Below, in pieces: positions 25,451 to 33,007 of a stretch of 50,937 nt of DNA; positions within the stretch are counted from its first letter, which is position 1, and each line of letters begins with the position of its first letter. A program made the translations under genes and the position numbers. The stretch comes from Anaerolineaceae bacterium (GTDB taxonomy: Bacteria > Chloroflexota > Anaerolineae > Anaerolineales > Anaerolineaceae): contig DQHW01000041.1 of NCBI GenBank assembly GCA_003524305.1, forward strand, positions 1 to 50,937, given 5' to 3'. The notes beneath the pieces are model-generated. The model had not been told where the DNA came from, searched no databases, and worked only from the letters and a program-made list of their open reading frames with translations.

Positions 25451-26200
25451 TTAAAACTTCCACAACCAGGCATCCACCTGCACGGCGGCAGCGCCAGCCT
25501 CGAGGGCTGCTTCACCCTGTATTTTGGAGAATATTCCGCAGCCGGCTATCAGAGGTAGGTTAAACCCGCGCAGCCTGTGCAAGGCTGCCATCATCTGCGG
25601 ATTCAAGGATGGCCCATACAATCGTCCTTGTTTGCATTTTCCGTTTTGCATCATCATACCCCGCGGTGCAGAAATGACCACGCCATCCGCACCCAGGCCG
25701 GCGACTTTTTCGATAAAAGCTGGATCGGCGCTGTCAAGCGGCACACACACGAAGAAGGGCAGCTCACCCAGCGCAGATCTGATTAGCTCAGTCTGACTTT
25801 TTGCGTCAGCGTCGGGCGCTAGACCTAATTCAATCGCCGAGACACATTGGGTCTCTTCAAGCTGCTGGATCATGGTTTGCACTTCATAAGGTGTGGTCAC
25901 CAGTAAATGAACCCACAGTGGCACCGCCAGGTTGGACCATTTTTTGGCATAAGTTTTGAGCACGTTCTTCATCCCCGGGTTGGGTGAGCCGGTGTGCAGC
26001 ATGAACCCGCCGGGATAACGCAGAACATTGCGGGTTAGTGAAGGGGATCGTGGCAGCAGACTGATTGGGTTGGTCACGAACCCGCCCAAGGTAATGGATT
26101 CTTCCGTATTATGTTGCGGAAGGTATCCGCCAAAACCGGTTGCATTCATCCATGGGGAATTAAGTCCCAGTTCATAATAGTGGTTATCCAAGGCTGCCAT
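25451..26200 (-). CDS. Diverged dihydroorotate dehydrogenase-like TIM-barrel protein
   Basis: A 249-residue protein that aligns by pattern with class 1 dihydroorotate dehydrogenases: NHYYELGLNSPWMNATG resembles their N-terminal strand, and GPSLNP plus AALEAGAAAVQVDAWLW match the C-terminal FMN-phosphate region. Two expected features are missing: the lysine of the PVIVKL strand is replaced in LPFFVCVPLD, and the NT motif after GADG is replaced by SAPRG. It may not oxidise dihydroorotate. The ATG at 26200 gives a 17-base overlap with the PyrK-like gene; longer starts lie inside that gene. Confidence 0.72.
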   Translation of the reverse strand: MAALDNHYYELGLNSPWMNATGFGGYLPQHNTEESITLGGFVTNPISLLPRSPSLTRNVLRYPGGFMLHTGSPNPGMKNVLKTYAKKWSNLAVPLWVHLLVTTPYEVQTMIQQLEETQCVSAIELGLAPDADAKSQTELIRSALGELPFFVCVPLDSADPAFIEKVAGLGADGVVISAPRGMMMQNGKCKQGRLYGPSLNPQMMAALHRLRGFNLPLIAGCGIFSKIQGEAALEAGAAAVQVDAWLWKF

Positions 26201-26888
26201 CCTCGCCGGGCAGATCATCCAGCTCAAAAACAGGACCGTCTTTGCAAGCCATTCGCCATCCACGGCTCGTAAAGACTGAGCAGACACCGCATGCAGAGGA
26301 TTCGTCACAGATCATGGGGATTTCGAGCAGGATCTCTACGGTGAAGGGTGTTTTTCTGCCGGGGAAAAGCATCAGACTGTTACGAAAGGCATTGACCTTA
26401 CCCGGCGGCAGCACCGCTGCCAGGTAATCTGCCCAATCTTTGGCCTGGGTAAGCTCTTCGAGCGGTAATACCTCAATTTCAGGAGCGAGATCTGAAGGAT
26501 GCTGGTTGGTAAGCAGGCTGACTTCGGCACGGTTTGCCAGGGCGGTGTCAGCCAAAGCCAGCAGGCGGTTTACGTTACATTGATCCAGCGTAGTGAGGGC
26601 TAACCGGCGGGTCAAGGGAGGCAGATGAAAACCGTTGCCGCGCGGTCCGCGCAGGTGTAATTCAGTTCCCGGCGTCCAACTTTTGGGGATGTCGCCGCAT
26701 AGCAACAGTTCGGTTGAACTTACCCGGCACGGGTAAAGCAGGGTCGGCAGCAGGTCTTCTGAATCCGTTGCAAAAGCTTGAAAAAACTGTCCGGCGCTCG
26801 GCTGCAAGAAAGGCTGCGTTTTTAATTGAACACAGACCTCGCCGTTGACCTGTTCTAGCCCGCTGATTTTTACCGAATGTGTTTTCAC
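26184..26888 (-). CDS. PyrK-like flavin/iron-sulfur electron-transfer subunit
   Basis: A 234-residue protein like the PyrK subunit that passes electrons from PyrD to NAD through FAD and a 2Fe-2S cluster. The C-terminus has C194-x5-C200-x2-C203-x11-C215 followed by KDGPVF, matching PyrK except for one extra residue between the first two cysteines. The FAD domain is shorter and diverged, with RGPRGNGF in place of the usual GPLGNGF. The GTG start at 26888 lies 7 bases after a TATAAT. It is paired with the diverged PyrD-like gene. Confidence 0.78.
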   Translation of the reverse strand: MKTHSVKISGLEQVNGEVCVQLKTQPFLQPSAGQFFQAFATDSEDLLPTLLYPCRVSSTELLLCGDIPKSWTPGTELHLRGPRGNGFHLPPLTRRLALTTLDQCNVNRLLALADTALANRAEVSLLTNQHPSDLAPEIEVLPLEELTQAKDWADYLAAVLPPGKVNAFRNSLMLFPGRKTPFTVEILLEIPMICDESSACGVCSVFTSRGWRMACKDGPVFELDDLPGEDGSLG

Positions 26889-26895
26889 AAGGTTA

Positions 26896-26901
26896 ATTAT
26901 A
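26896..26901 (-). promoter_or_regulatory. -10 element of the PyrK-like gene, probably leaderless
   Basis: On the minus strand a perfect TATAAT (26901 to 26896) lies 7 bases before the GTG at 26888. There is no ribosome binding site. Confidence 0.55.
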
Positions 26902-26963
26902 CCGATTCATTTATATTCAAGAATCAATTCTCCAGTTTCTTTTTTCGCCATTGGTTTTTACAA

Positions 26964-27031
26964 TTCTCGGTTCTCGGTTCTCGGTTCTCGGTTCTCGGTT
27001 CTCGGTTCTCGGTTCTCGGTTCTCGGTTCTC
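26964..27031 (+). repeat. 7-bp tandem repeat, 9.7 copies
   Basis: The unit TTCTCGG is repeated nine times without a single change, then a partial TTCTC. It lies in the gap between the divergent PyrK-like and SPFH genes and ends just before the SPFH promoter. Perfect short repeats usually vary in copy number by strand slippage. It is not in a coding frame that looks real. Confidence 0.98.
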
Positions 27032-27062
27032 TTATCAATTACTTATAAATCCCCTATATAAT
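27032..27062 (+). promoter_or_regulatory. Candidate promoter of the SPFH gene
   Basis: TATAAT at 27057-27062, with a weak TTATCA 19 bases upstream (27032-27037). The tandem repeat ends at the base before the -35. The message would have a 30-40 base leader with AAGGAG 6 bases before the ATG at 27102. Confidence 0.45.
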
Positions 27063-27101
27063 CAATAAGATTGAAGAAGTTAAAATATTAAGGAGAAGAT
27101 A

Positions 27102-28136
27102 ATGGATATCGCCACTATACTAAAAGGATTTGCCGGATTCCTCTGGGTGGGTTGGGTTGCCATCCTGGCTTTTGTAATGTACCGGGCCGCGAGAAAAGTT
27201 CCATTGAAAAGCGGAAAAACGATAATCATCGTAGTCTTAGTCATTGCACTTGTCATGACCACAGTCAGTTCGGGTTTGGTCTTCACTAATCCCCAAGAAC
27301 GCGGTGTGGTCATCTCGGCCGTACAGCAGCAGGGTTATCGTTCAGAAGCCTTGCAGCCTGGTTTGAGTTGGATCATCCCCTTTGCAGAGAACGTGGTTTT
27401 TTACCCGATTTCTCAGCAGACCTACACCATGTCAATAGCTCCTACTGAAGGCGCAATACAGGGTGATGACTCAATTGCTGCGCGCACCCTTGATGGACAG
27501 GAAATCTACGTGGATGCTTCCGTCATTTTCTCTATTGATCCCACGAAAGTTGTGTTTGTGCATATCAATTGGCAGAATACATACGTAGATCTCATCCGCT
27601 CGCAAGTGCGCGGTATCATTCGTGACGCAGTCTCTCAATACAAGGTCGATGAAGTTGTCAGCACTAAACGATTTGAAATGGTTCAGACAGTTGAAGACAA
27701 TTTACGTCTCAAAATGGAAGCAAACGGTTTGATCCTGAATGACTTTGTCATGCGTAATATTGCTTTTTCTCCTGAGTATTCAGCCTCAATAGAACAAAAA
27801 CAAATTGCCGAGCAGCAGGCTCAGCAGGCAAAGTTGGTGGTTGAACAGAAGAAACAGGAAGCGGAACAAGTTCGTGAAGTGGCAAAAGGCGCCGCGGATG
27901 CAGCCGTGACCCGCGCTGAAGGTGAAGCCCAGGCGCGTTTGATCCAGGCCGAAGCAGAAGCCAAAGCCATGCTCCTGATTGCAGAAGTATTGAAGAACAA
28001 CCCGAACCTGTTGAACTATCAGTACATCACAAAATTGAGTGAAGATATCAGTGTCATGTTGGTACCGAGCGATGCTCCGTTTATTCTACCCTTCCCGCAG
28101 ACCAACGGAACCGGCGACACCACAGTGTTGCCGTAA
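27102..28136 (+). CDS. SPFH/prohibitin-family membrane protein
   Basis: A 344-residue protein with two N-terminal membrane helices (about 8-28 and 40-62), an SPFH/Band 7 domain (about 68-250, beginning NPQERGVVIS...LQPGLSWIIPF) and a long coiled coil rich in Ala, Glu and Gln (about 225-300). Prohibitin-like proteins form rings or scaffolds in the membrane and affect proteases and membrane order. AAGGAG lies 6 bases before the ATG. No NfeD-type partner is adjacent. It stands alone with its own terminator. Confidence 0.9.
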   Translation: MDIATILKGFAGFLWVGWVAILAFVMYRAARKVPLKSGKTIIIVVLVIALVMTTVSSGLVFTNPQERGVVISAVQQQGYRSEALQPGLSWIIPFAENVVFYPISQQTYTMSIAPTEGAIQGDDSIAARTLDGQEIYVDASVIFSIDPTKVVFVHINWQNTYVDLIRSQVRGIIRDAVSQYKVDEVVSTKRFEMVQTVEDNLRLKMEANGLILNDFVMRNIAFSPEYSASIEQKQIAEQQAQQAKLVVEQKKQEAEQVREVAKGAADAAVTRAEGEAQARLIQAEAEAKAMLLIAEVLKNNPNLLNYQYITKLSEDISVMLVPSDAPFILPFPQTNGTGDTTVLP

Positions 28137-28170
28137 TATTTGTCCTTTGGCTAATGATAATTAATAGCAA

Positions 28171-28204
28171 AGTAGGGGAGGTTCATGAACCTCCCCTACT
28201 TTTA
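28171..28204 (+). terminator. Perfect 30-base palindrome, terminator of the SPFH gene
   Basis: Positions 28171-28185 pair perfectly with 28186-28200 (core GTAGGGGAGG), so the folded RNA would have a 4-base CATG loop. TTTA follows. It lies 34 bases after the stop codon, just before the uvrC promoter. Confidence 0.85.
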
Positions 28205-28234
28205 TTGGCTTTATACTTTCGTCAGTGTTAAAAT
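28205..28234 (+). promoter_or_regulatory. uvrC promoter, probably leaderless
   Basis: TTGGCT (28205-28210), an 18-base spacer and TAAAAT (28229-28234). The start codon at 28241 is where transcription would be expected to begin. No ribosome binding site is present. Confidence 0.6.
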
Positions 28235-28240
28235 TGGTCC

Positions 28241-30106
28241 ATGCCGGAACTTTCTGATCACATCCTGGGTATTCTTGCCACTATACCGCAAAAACCGGGC
28301 TGTTACATTATGCGCGACGCTGCCGGGGTGGTAATTTATGTGGGTAAGGCCATTAACCTGAAAAATCGGGTGCGTTCTTACTTTCAGGAGCGTGCCGACA
28401 TGGACCGCAAGACGCGCAAGTTGGTGACGCATATCACTGACCTGGAATGGATCGTGGTGGGCTCGGAACTCGAGGCTTTGATCCTCGAAATGAACTTGAT
28501 CAAGAAGCATCGTCCGCATTTCAATGTGCGCCTCAAAGATGACAAACGCTATCCCTACATCAAAGTACATTTGAATGATCCTTTTCCAAAAGTGACGGTG
28601 ACGCGCATCATGGTCAAGGATGGTTCGCGTTATTTTGGTCCATATACCAGCGTATGGGCGGTTCATCAGACCCTCGATTTATTACGCAAAATTTTCCCTT
28701 ACCTTACTTGCGATCGCGAGATTACCGGTCTGGATGCCCGTCCTTGTCTGTATTTTGATATCAAACTGTGCACCGGTCCCTGCATAGGTGCCATTAATCA
28801 AGCCGGTTACAGGCAGTTGATCAATGATCTATGTTCCTTCCTGGATGGACATACTGACCCAATTGTCAGTCGGTTACAGCGAGAAATGAAGGCGGCTTCG
28901 AAAAACTTGAATTTCGAACGCGCGGCTGTGCTGCGTGATCAATTGAACTCAATTGAACGGGTGGTTGAAAAGCAGAAAGTGATCACCGGCGACCAGAGTG
29001 ACTCGGATGTTCTGGCCCTGGCTCGTGCAGACGGTGAAGCCTGTGTGCAAATCTTCTTCATCCGCAATGGCAAGCTGATGGGGCGCGAGTATTTCATTTT
29101 GGAAGGCACCGAAGAAATCACAGACAATGAAGTCATTGGCGAGTTCATCAAACAGTTTTACAGTGAAGCAGCAACCATTCCTGACCGGGTGCTGCTGCCC
29201 AACGAGGTGGAAGAAGCCCAGATCATTCAGCAGTGGTTAAACACGAAACGCGGCGGCGAAAAAATGCAGATGTTTGTGCCGAAATCAGGCTCCACTTCAG
29301 ATGAACTGGTGCAGATGGCCACTGAAAACGCCGTTGAAACCCTGCAGGCGCTGCGTTCGCAATGGGAAGCCGACAAGAACAAACAAACGCAGGCGCTTGC
29401 AGAACTTCAAAACGCCTTGCAGCTTGCAGAACCGCCCAACCGCATTGAATGCTACGATATTTCAAATACCCAGGGTACCTCATCCGTTGGCAGTATGGTG
29501 GTCTTCGAGCAGGGCACACCCAGCAAGGGAATGTACCGCCATTTCAATATCAAGACGGTGATTGGCCCGGATGATTTTGCCAGCATGGAAGAAGTATTGA
29601 CCCGCCGCTTTAAACGCTGGCAGGCTGCCCAGGAAAAGCAGTTGGTGGGCGCCAAACTGGATCCTTCGTTTGCAGTCTTGCCGGATCTTTTGATGGTGGA
29701 CGGCGGTAAAGGTCAGCTCGGACGTGCGGTCAAGGTGCTCGAATCGTTTGGATTGTCTGAGCGGGTTCCGCTGGTGGGTCTGGCCAAGCAGCAGGAAGAA
29801 CTCTTCAGACCGCATGTCGATGGTTCCATAATTCTTCCGCGTCATTCGCAGGGTTTGTATTTGATTCAACGTGTGCGTGATGAAGCACATCGTTTTGCCA
29901 TCACCGCTCACCGTAAGGCGCGCGGCAAGGTGGGCATCGCCTCCCGGTTGGATGCCATCCCCGGGGTGGGGCCGAAACGCCGCAGGGCGCTACTCGAAAA
30001 GTTCGGCGATATTGAAAGCATCCGCCAGGCGCCGGTTGAAGAATTAACAAAAATCCCCGGCATCACCGAGGATATTGCACTTGCTCTACTATCGGGGTTG
30101 GATTAA
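28241..30106 (+). CDS. uvrC: Excinuclease ABC subunit C
   Basis: UvrC makes both incisions around DNA lesions in nucleotide-excision repair. The 621-residue product has the GIY-YIG domain at its start (GCYIMRD...IYVGKAINLKNR, about 15-40), a UvrB-binding UVR segment (RAAVLRDQLNSIE near 227-239), the RNase H-like C-terminal nuclease (IECYDISNTQGTSSVGSMV and LLMVDGGKGQL, giving catalytic Asp residues) and helix-hairpin-helix motifs (AIPGVGPKRRRALLEKFG) at the end. Full length. The stop codon overlaps that of the convergent rhodanese gene. Confidence 0.97.
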   Translation: MPELSDHILGILATIPQKPGCYIMRDAAGVVIYVGKAINLKNRVRSYFQERADMDRKTRKLVTHITDLEWIVVGSELEALILEMNLIKKHRPHFNVRLKDDKRYPYIKVHLNDPFPKVTVTRIMVKDGSRYFGPYTSVWAVHQTLDLLRKIFPYLTCDREITGLDARPCLYFDIKLCTGPCIGAINQAGYRQLINDLCSFLDGHTDPIVSRLQREMKAASKNLNFERAAVLRDQLNSIERVVEKQKVITGDQSDSDVLALARADGEACVQIFFIRNGKLMGREYFILEGTEEITDNEVIGEFIKQFYSEAATIPDRVLLPNEVEEAQIIQQWLNTKRGGEKMQMFVPKSGSTSDELVQMATENAVETLQALRSQWEADKNKQTQALAELQNALQLAEPPNRIECYDISNTQGTSSVGSMVVFEQGTPSKGMYRHFNIKTVIGPDDFASMEEVLTRRFKRWQAAQEKQLVGAKLDPSFAVLPDLLMVDGGKGQLGRAVKVLESFGLSERVPLVGLAKQQEELFRPHVDGSIILPRHSQGLYLIQRVRDEAHRFAITAHRKARGKVGIASRLDAIPGVGPKRRRALLEKFGDIESIRQAPVEELTKIPGITEDIALALLSGLD

Positions 30107-30531
30107 GGGCCGGCCACTACCGGCAGACCGGCTGAAATCCAGGCGTTAATACCGCCGTTGATGCTGGTGGTTCGGTTTAAACCGGCTGCGCGCAGTATAT
30201 CGTGGGCTTGTGCGCTGCGGTTGCCGCTGCGGCAGATGATCAACACATCTTGGTCAGTCGGGATTTCATCGATACGGGCGGAGAGTTCTCCCAACGGGAC
30301 CAAAACCGCGCCTTCCACATGGGCTTCATTCCATTCGCTTGGCTCTCGAACGTCCAACAAATATGCACCATTGGCAAATTGTTCATTTGCTTGTTGAACT
30401 GTTATGGTGGCAGGCAGACTATCCGTTTTGGGTTGAAAAATCAATACAGCTGCGATGATGACTGCAACGGCCGCCAAGCCAATGAAAATCCACTTATTGT
30501 TGTTTTTGGGTTTGTTTTTCTTTACGCTCAT
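30103..30531 (-). CDS. Membrane-anchored rhodanese-like protein
   Basis: A 142-residue protein with a basic N-terminus, one membrane helix at about 14-32 and a single rhodanese domain. The active-site loop is CRSGNR with Cys100, the six-residue loop typical of sulfur-accepting rhodaneses. The start at 30531 has GAGGTGA 2-9 bases upstream; an upstream extension is not supported. The domain probably faces outwards, where it could handle sulfide or persulfide. Its stop codon overlaps that of uvrC. Confidence 0.9.
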   Translation of the reverse strand: MSVKKNKPKNNNKWIFIGLAAVAVIIAAVLIFQPKTDSLPATITVQQANEQFANGAYLLDVREPSEWNEAHVEGAVLVPLGELSARIDEIPTDQDVLIICRSGNRSAQAHDILRAAGLNRTTSINGGINAWISAGLPVVAGP

Positions 30532-30584
30532 TGTCACCTCTTTTTTAGTTAAGATGTTCGAATGGAATAAAAGATACATCAGAA

Positions 30585-31604
30585 TTACGGGAGTACCAAC
30601 TCACGCAGTATTTTAGCCGCGGATTCAGCAGTGATATCCCTCTGGGGCATGGCCATCAGTTCGTATCCCACCATAAATTTGCGGATCATGGCGGATCTGA
30701 GCAAAGGCGGATAAAAATGAGAGTGCAGCACCCATTCAGGGTGAGCTTTGCCATCATACGGCGCCTGGTGAAACCCCATTGAGTAGGGGAAAGAAACGCT
30801 GAAAAGACGGTCATAGCATTTGGTCACATCAAGCATGATGGTGGCCAGGTTCTTTCGCGCATTGGCGTCGCAATCTGCCAGCCGATGGAAAGGGTGGATA
30901 GCGGTGACCATCACTTCGAACGGCCAAACCGCCCAAAAAGGCACAACCGCGATGAAATCATCGTTGGCAGCCACCATTCTTTCGCCTGTTTCGAGTTCAA
31001 GTTTGGCATAATCCAACAGCAAAGGATTGCCGTGCTGCCGTAAGTATTCTGCCTGGGCGGTGAGTTCCTTGGCCGGCTCATTGGGGATGGTGGAGTTAGC
31101 CCAAATCTGACTGTGTGGATGCGGATTTGAACAGCCCATCATGGCGCCTTTGTTTTCAAAGACCTGCACATAGCTGATATCGTCGAGAGCACCCAGGGTT
31201 TCACTTTCCTTCGTCCAGGTGGCGAGAACCAGTTCAACTTCTTCGATGGACATATCCGGCAGGGTCAGGTCGTGGCGTGGAGAGAAGCATACCACCTTGC
31301 AGTATCCGGTTTCAGGCTCTTCACGCAGCAGAGGATGCTGGTTGGCTGATTTGGGTAAGCCTGTTTCAGGCAGCAGCGCCGGGAAATCATTATCGAATAC
31401 AAAAGTATTCTCATATTGTAGGTTCACGGCACCCGAGGCACGGGTATTGCCGGGGCACAGACTGCACTCTGGATCATATTGGGGCAGGTCAATTTTCTTT
31501 TTTTCTTCAACCTGTCCAAGCCAGGGGCGTTTGGTGCGTTGGGGTGAGACTAACACCCATTCATTGGTCAGGGGATTGAACCGGCGGTGGGGTGAATCAG
31601 ACAT
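30585..31604 (-). CDS. galT: Galactose-1-phosphate uridylyltransferase
   Basis: This Leloir-pathway enzyme swaps UMP between UDP-glucose and galactose 1-phosphate. The 339-residue product has a zinc pair C47/C50 in CSLCPGN and the catalytic HPHSQ with His164 as UMP acceptor. The ATG at 31604 is chosen because AAGGAG lies 6 bases upstream and the protein then begins at MSDSPHRRFNPLTNEW, the usual N-terminus. It is divergent from the ROK regulator. GalK and GalE are not adjacent, so it may serve general galactose or hexosamine 1-phosphate metabolism. Confidence 0.95.
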   Translation of the reverse strand: MSDSPHRRFNPLTNEWVLVSPQRTKRPWLGQVEEKKKIDLPQYDPECSLCPGNTRASGAVNLQYENTFVFDNDFPALLPETGLPKSANQHPLLREEPETGYCKVVCFSPRHDLTLPDMSIEEVELVLATWTKESETLGALDDISYVQVFENKGAMMGCSNPHPHSQIWANSTIPNEPAKELTAQAEYLRQHGNPLLLDYAKLELETGERMVAANDDFIAVVPFWAVWPFEVMVTAIHPFHRLADCDANARKNLATIMLDVTKCYDRLFSVSFPYSMGFHQAPYDGKAHPEWVLHSHFYPPLLRSAMIRKFMVGYELMAMPQRDITAESAAKILRELVLP

Positions 31605-31714
31605 GACTTGCTCCTTGATTAATGAATATTTTTCATTATACCCAGTGTCTTGATAATAAATTTGGATAAAAGCCTGGTTAAACTTAAATATTCCGGTAAA
31701 AACCAAATTGCCTA

Positions 31715-31742
31715 TTGAAATTTGAAAAAAAAGTTTTACAAT
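31715..31742 (+). promoter_or_regulatory. Candidate promoter of the ROK/amino-sugar operon
   Basis: TTGAAA (31715-31720), a 16-base spacer and TACAAT (31737-31742) lie in an AT-rich gap between galT and the ROK regulator. A second TACAAT is at 31766-31771. The A/T tracts are a plausible site for autoregulation by the ROK repressor, but no clear operator palindrome was found. Confidence 0.45.
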
Positions 31743-31787
31743 AAACTTTGTAAGTTCAATAAACATACAATACCTGCTAGGAATTAC

Positions 31788-32996
31788 ATGGCCAATCTTA
31801 AGGCAACACATCAGAAAACCAAGCGTCATAATCGCGATCTGGTTCTCAAAACCATTTTTGCCCGACAAACCATCAGCCGGGCTGAGATTGCGCGTATCAC
31901 CTCATTGACCCGCGCAACGGTTTCTGAAATTATCAATACCTTTCTTGCTGAAGGGTTGGTAGAAGAAGTTGGGCTGGGGTCCTCCATTGGCGGCAAATCT
32001 CCCATTCTGCTTTCACTTGTCGCAGATTCACGTTACTTGATCGGTTTGAACCTGGCCCAGGATAAGTTCATTGGTTCAGTGGTGAATCTGCTGGGCGAAT
32101 TAAAAGAAACGGTCGAAATTCCCATTAGTGATAACGATGGCAAACAAGCTCTCGATACTGTGTTTCAAATCCTCGATCAATTGGTAGCCAAAAACTGGAA
32201 GCCCGTGGTTGGCATTGGTGTCGCGACCCCCGGTTTGGTTAATACCCGCGAAGGTGTGGTGCTCAATGCTGTCAATCTTGATTGGCAAGATTTGCCCCTG
32301 GCTCGTTTGATCAAAGACCGCTACCGTTTGCCTGTGTGTGTGGTCAACGACAGCCAGGCCAATGCCATTGGTGAGTTTGTCTATGGTGGAAAACATGAAC
32401 CCGAAGGCAACCTGGTGGTGGTCAATGTACGTCATGGTATCGGCGCAGGTATTTTGATCAACGGACAGCTCTTTCAGGGTGACGGTGGAAGTGCGGGTGA
32501 AATCGGCCATGTCATGGTTCAGCCTGAAGGCGGACGATTGTGCCGCTGCGGAAAACGCGGCTGCCTGGAAACCATTTCGAGCGCCAAGGCGGTTGTGCAG
32601 CGCGCCCGAGAGCTGGCTATCGATTTTCCAAATTCTAACCTGGGCAAAGACCCTGAAAAGATCAATCTTCAAGCGGTTGTGGATGCTTTTCAACACAATG
32701 ATCCACTTGCACTTTTGGTTGCCCGCGATGCAGCCCGTTACCTTGGCTTTTCTCTCGCCACCCTTGTGGGAACGTTGAACATTCAGGATATTGTTCTTAC
32801 TGGCGAAATGTCCCGGCTGGGCGTTACCTGGCTGACCCAGATCCGTGAATCCATGCTGGAGGCAGGTCTGGCGCGCATGGTGCAGGAAACACACCTGGAA
32901 ATTGGCAAACTGGATTTCCGCGGCTACATACTGGGCTCTTCTGCCTTGATGCTTTTGGAAGACTATTCGTTGTTATTCCTTAAATCTGAAGATTAG
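31788..32996 (+). CDS. ROK-family transcriptional regulator (NagC/XylR-like)
   Basis: A 402-residue repressor-type protein. Residues about 12-65 form a winged helix-turn-helix (ISRAEIARITSLTRATVSEIINTFLAEGLV), followed by a sugar-binding ROK domain. The ROK zinc motif is intact, CRCGKRGCLE with C252, C254 and C259. The ATG at 31788 is preceded by AGGA and starts at the usual distance from the helix-turn-helix; an upstream in-frame ATG would add an unusual basic tail. It is the first gene of the amino-sugar operon and probably controls it in response to a hexosamine. Confidence 0.93.
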   Translation: MANLKATHQKTKRHNRDLVLKTIFARQTISRAEIARITSLTRATVSEIINTFLAEGLVEEVGLGSSIGGKSPILLSLVADSRYLIGLNLAQDKFIGSVVNLLGELKETVEIPISDNDGKQALDTVFQILDQLVAKNWKPVVGIGVATPGLVNTREGVVLNAVNLDWQDLPLARLIKDRYRLPVCVVNDSQANAIGEFVYGGKHEPEGNLVVVNVRHGIGAGILINGQLFQGDGGSAGEIGHVMVQPEGGRLCRCGKRGCLETISSAKAVVQRARELAIDFPNSNLGKDPEKINLQAVVDAFQHNDPLALLVARDAARYLGFSLATLVGTLNIQDIVLTGEMSRLGVTWLTQIRESMLEAGLARMVQETHLEIGKLDFRGYILGSSALMLLEDYSLLFLKSED

Positions 32997-33007
32997 GTGT
33001 TTTTATT

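Noticed and set aside
26845..27068. Short plus-strand frames that translate the 7-bp repeat as SRFSVLG repeats
   Set aside because: They begin inside or just before the PyrK-like gene on the other strand, lack a ribosome binding site, and the repeat is read in all frames because 7 is not a multiple of 3.
32100..32894. A 264-codon minus-strand frame inside the ROK regulator gene
   Set aside because: Long but fully antisense to a clear ROK protein; its product is His/Asn-rich with no domain, a codon-bias shadow.
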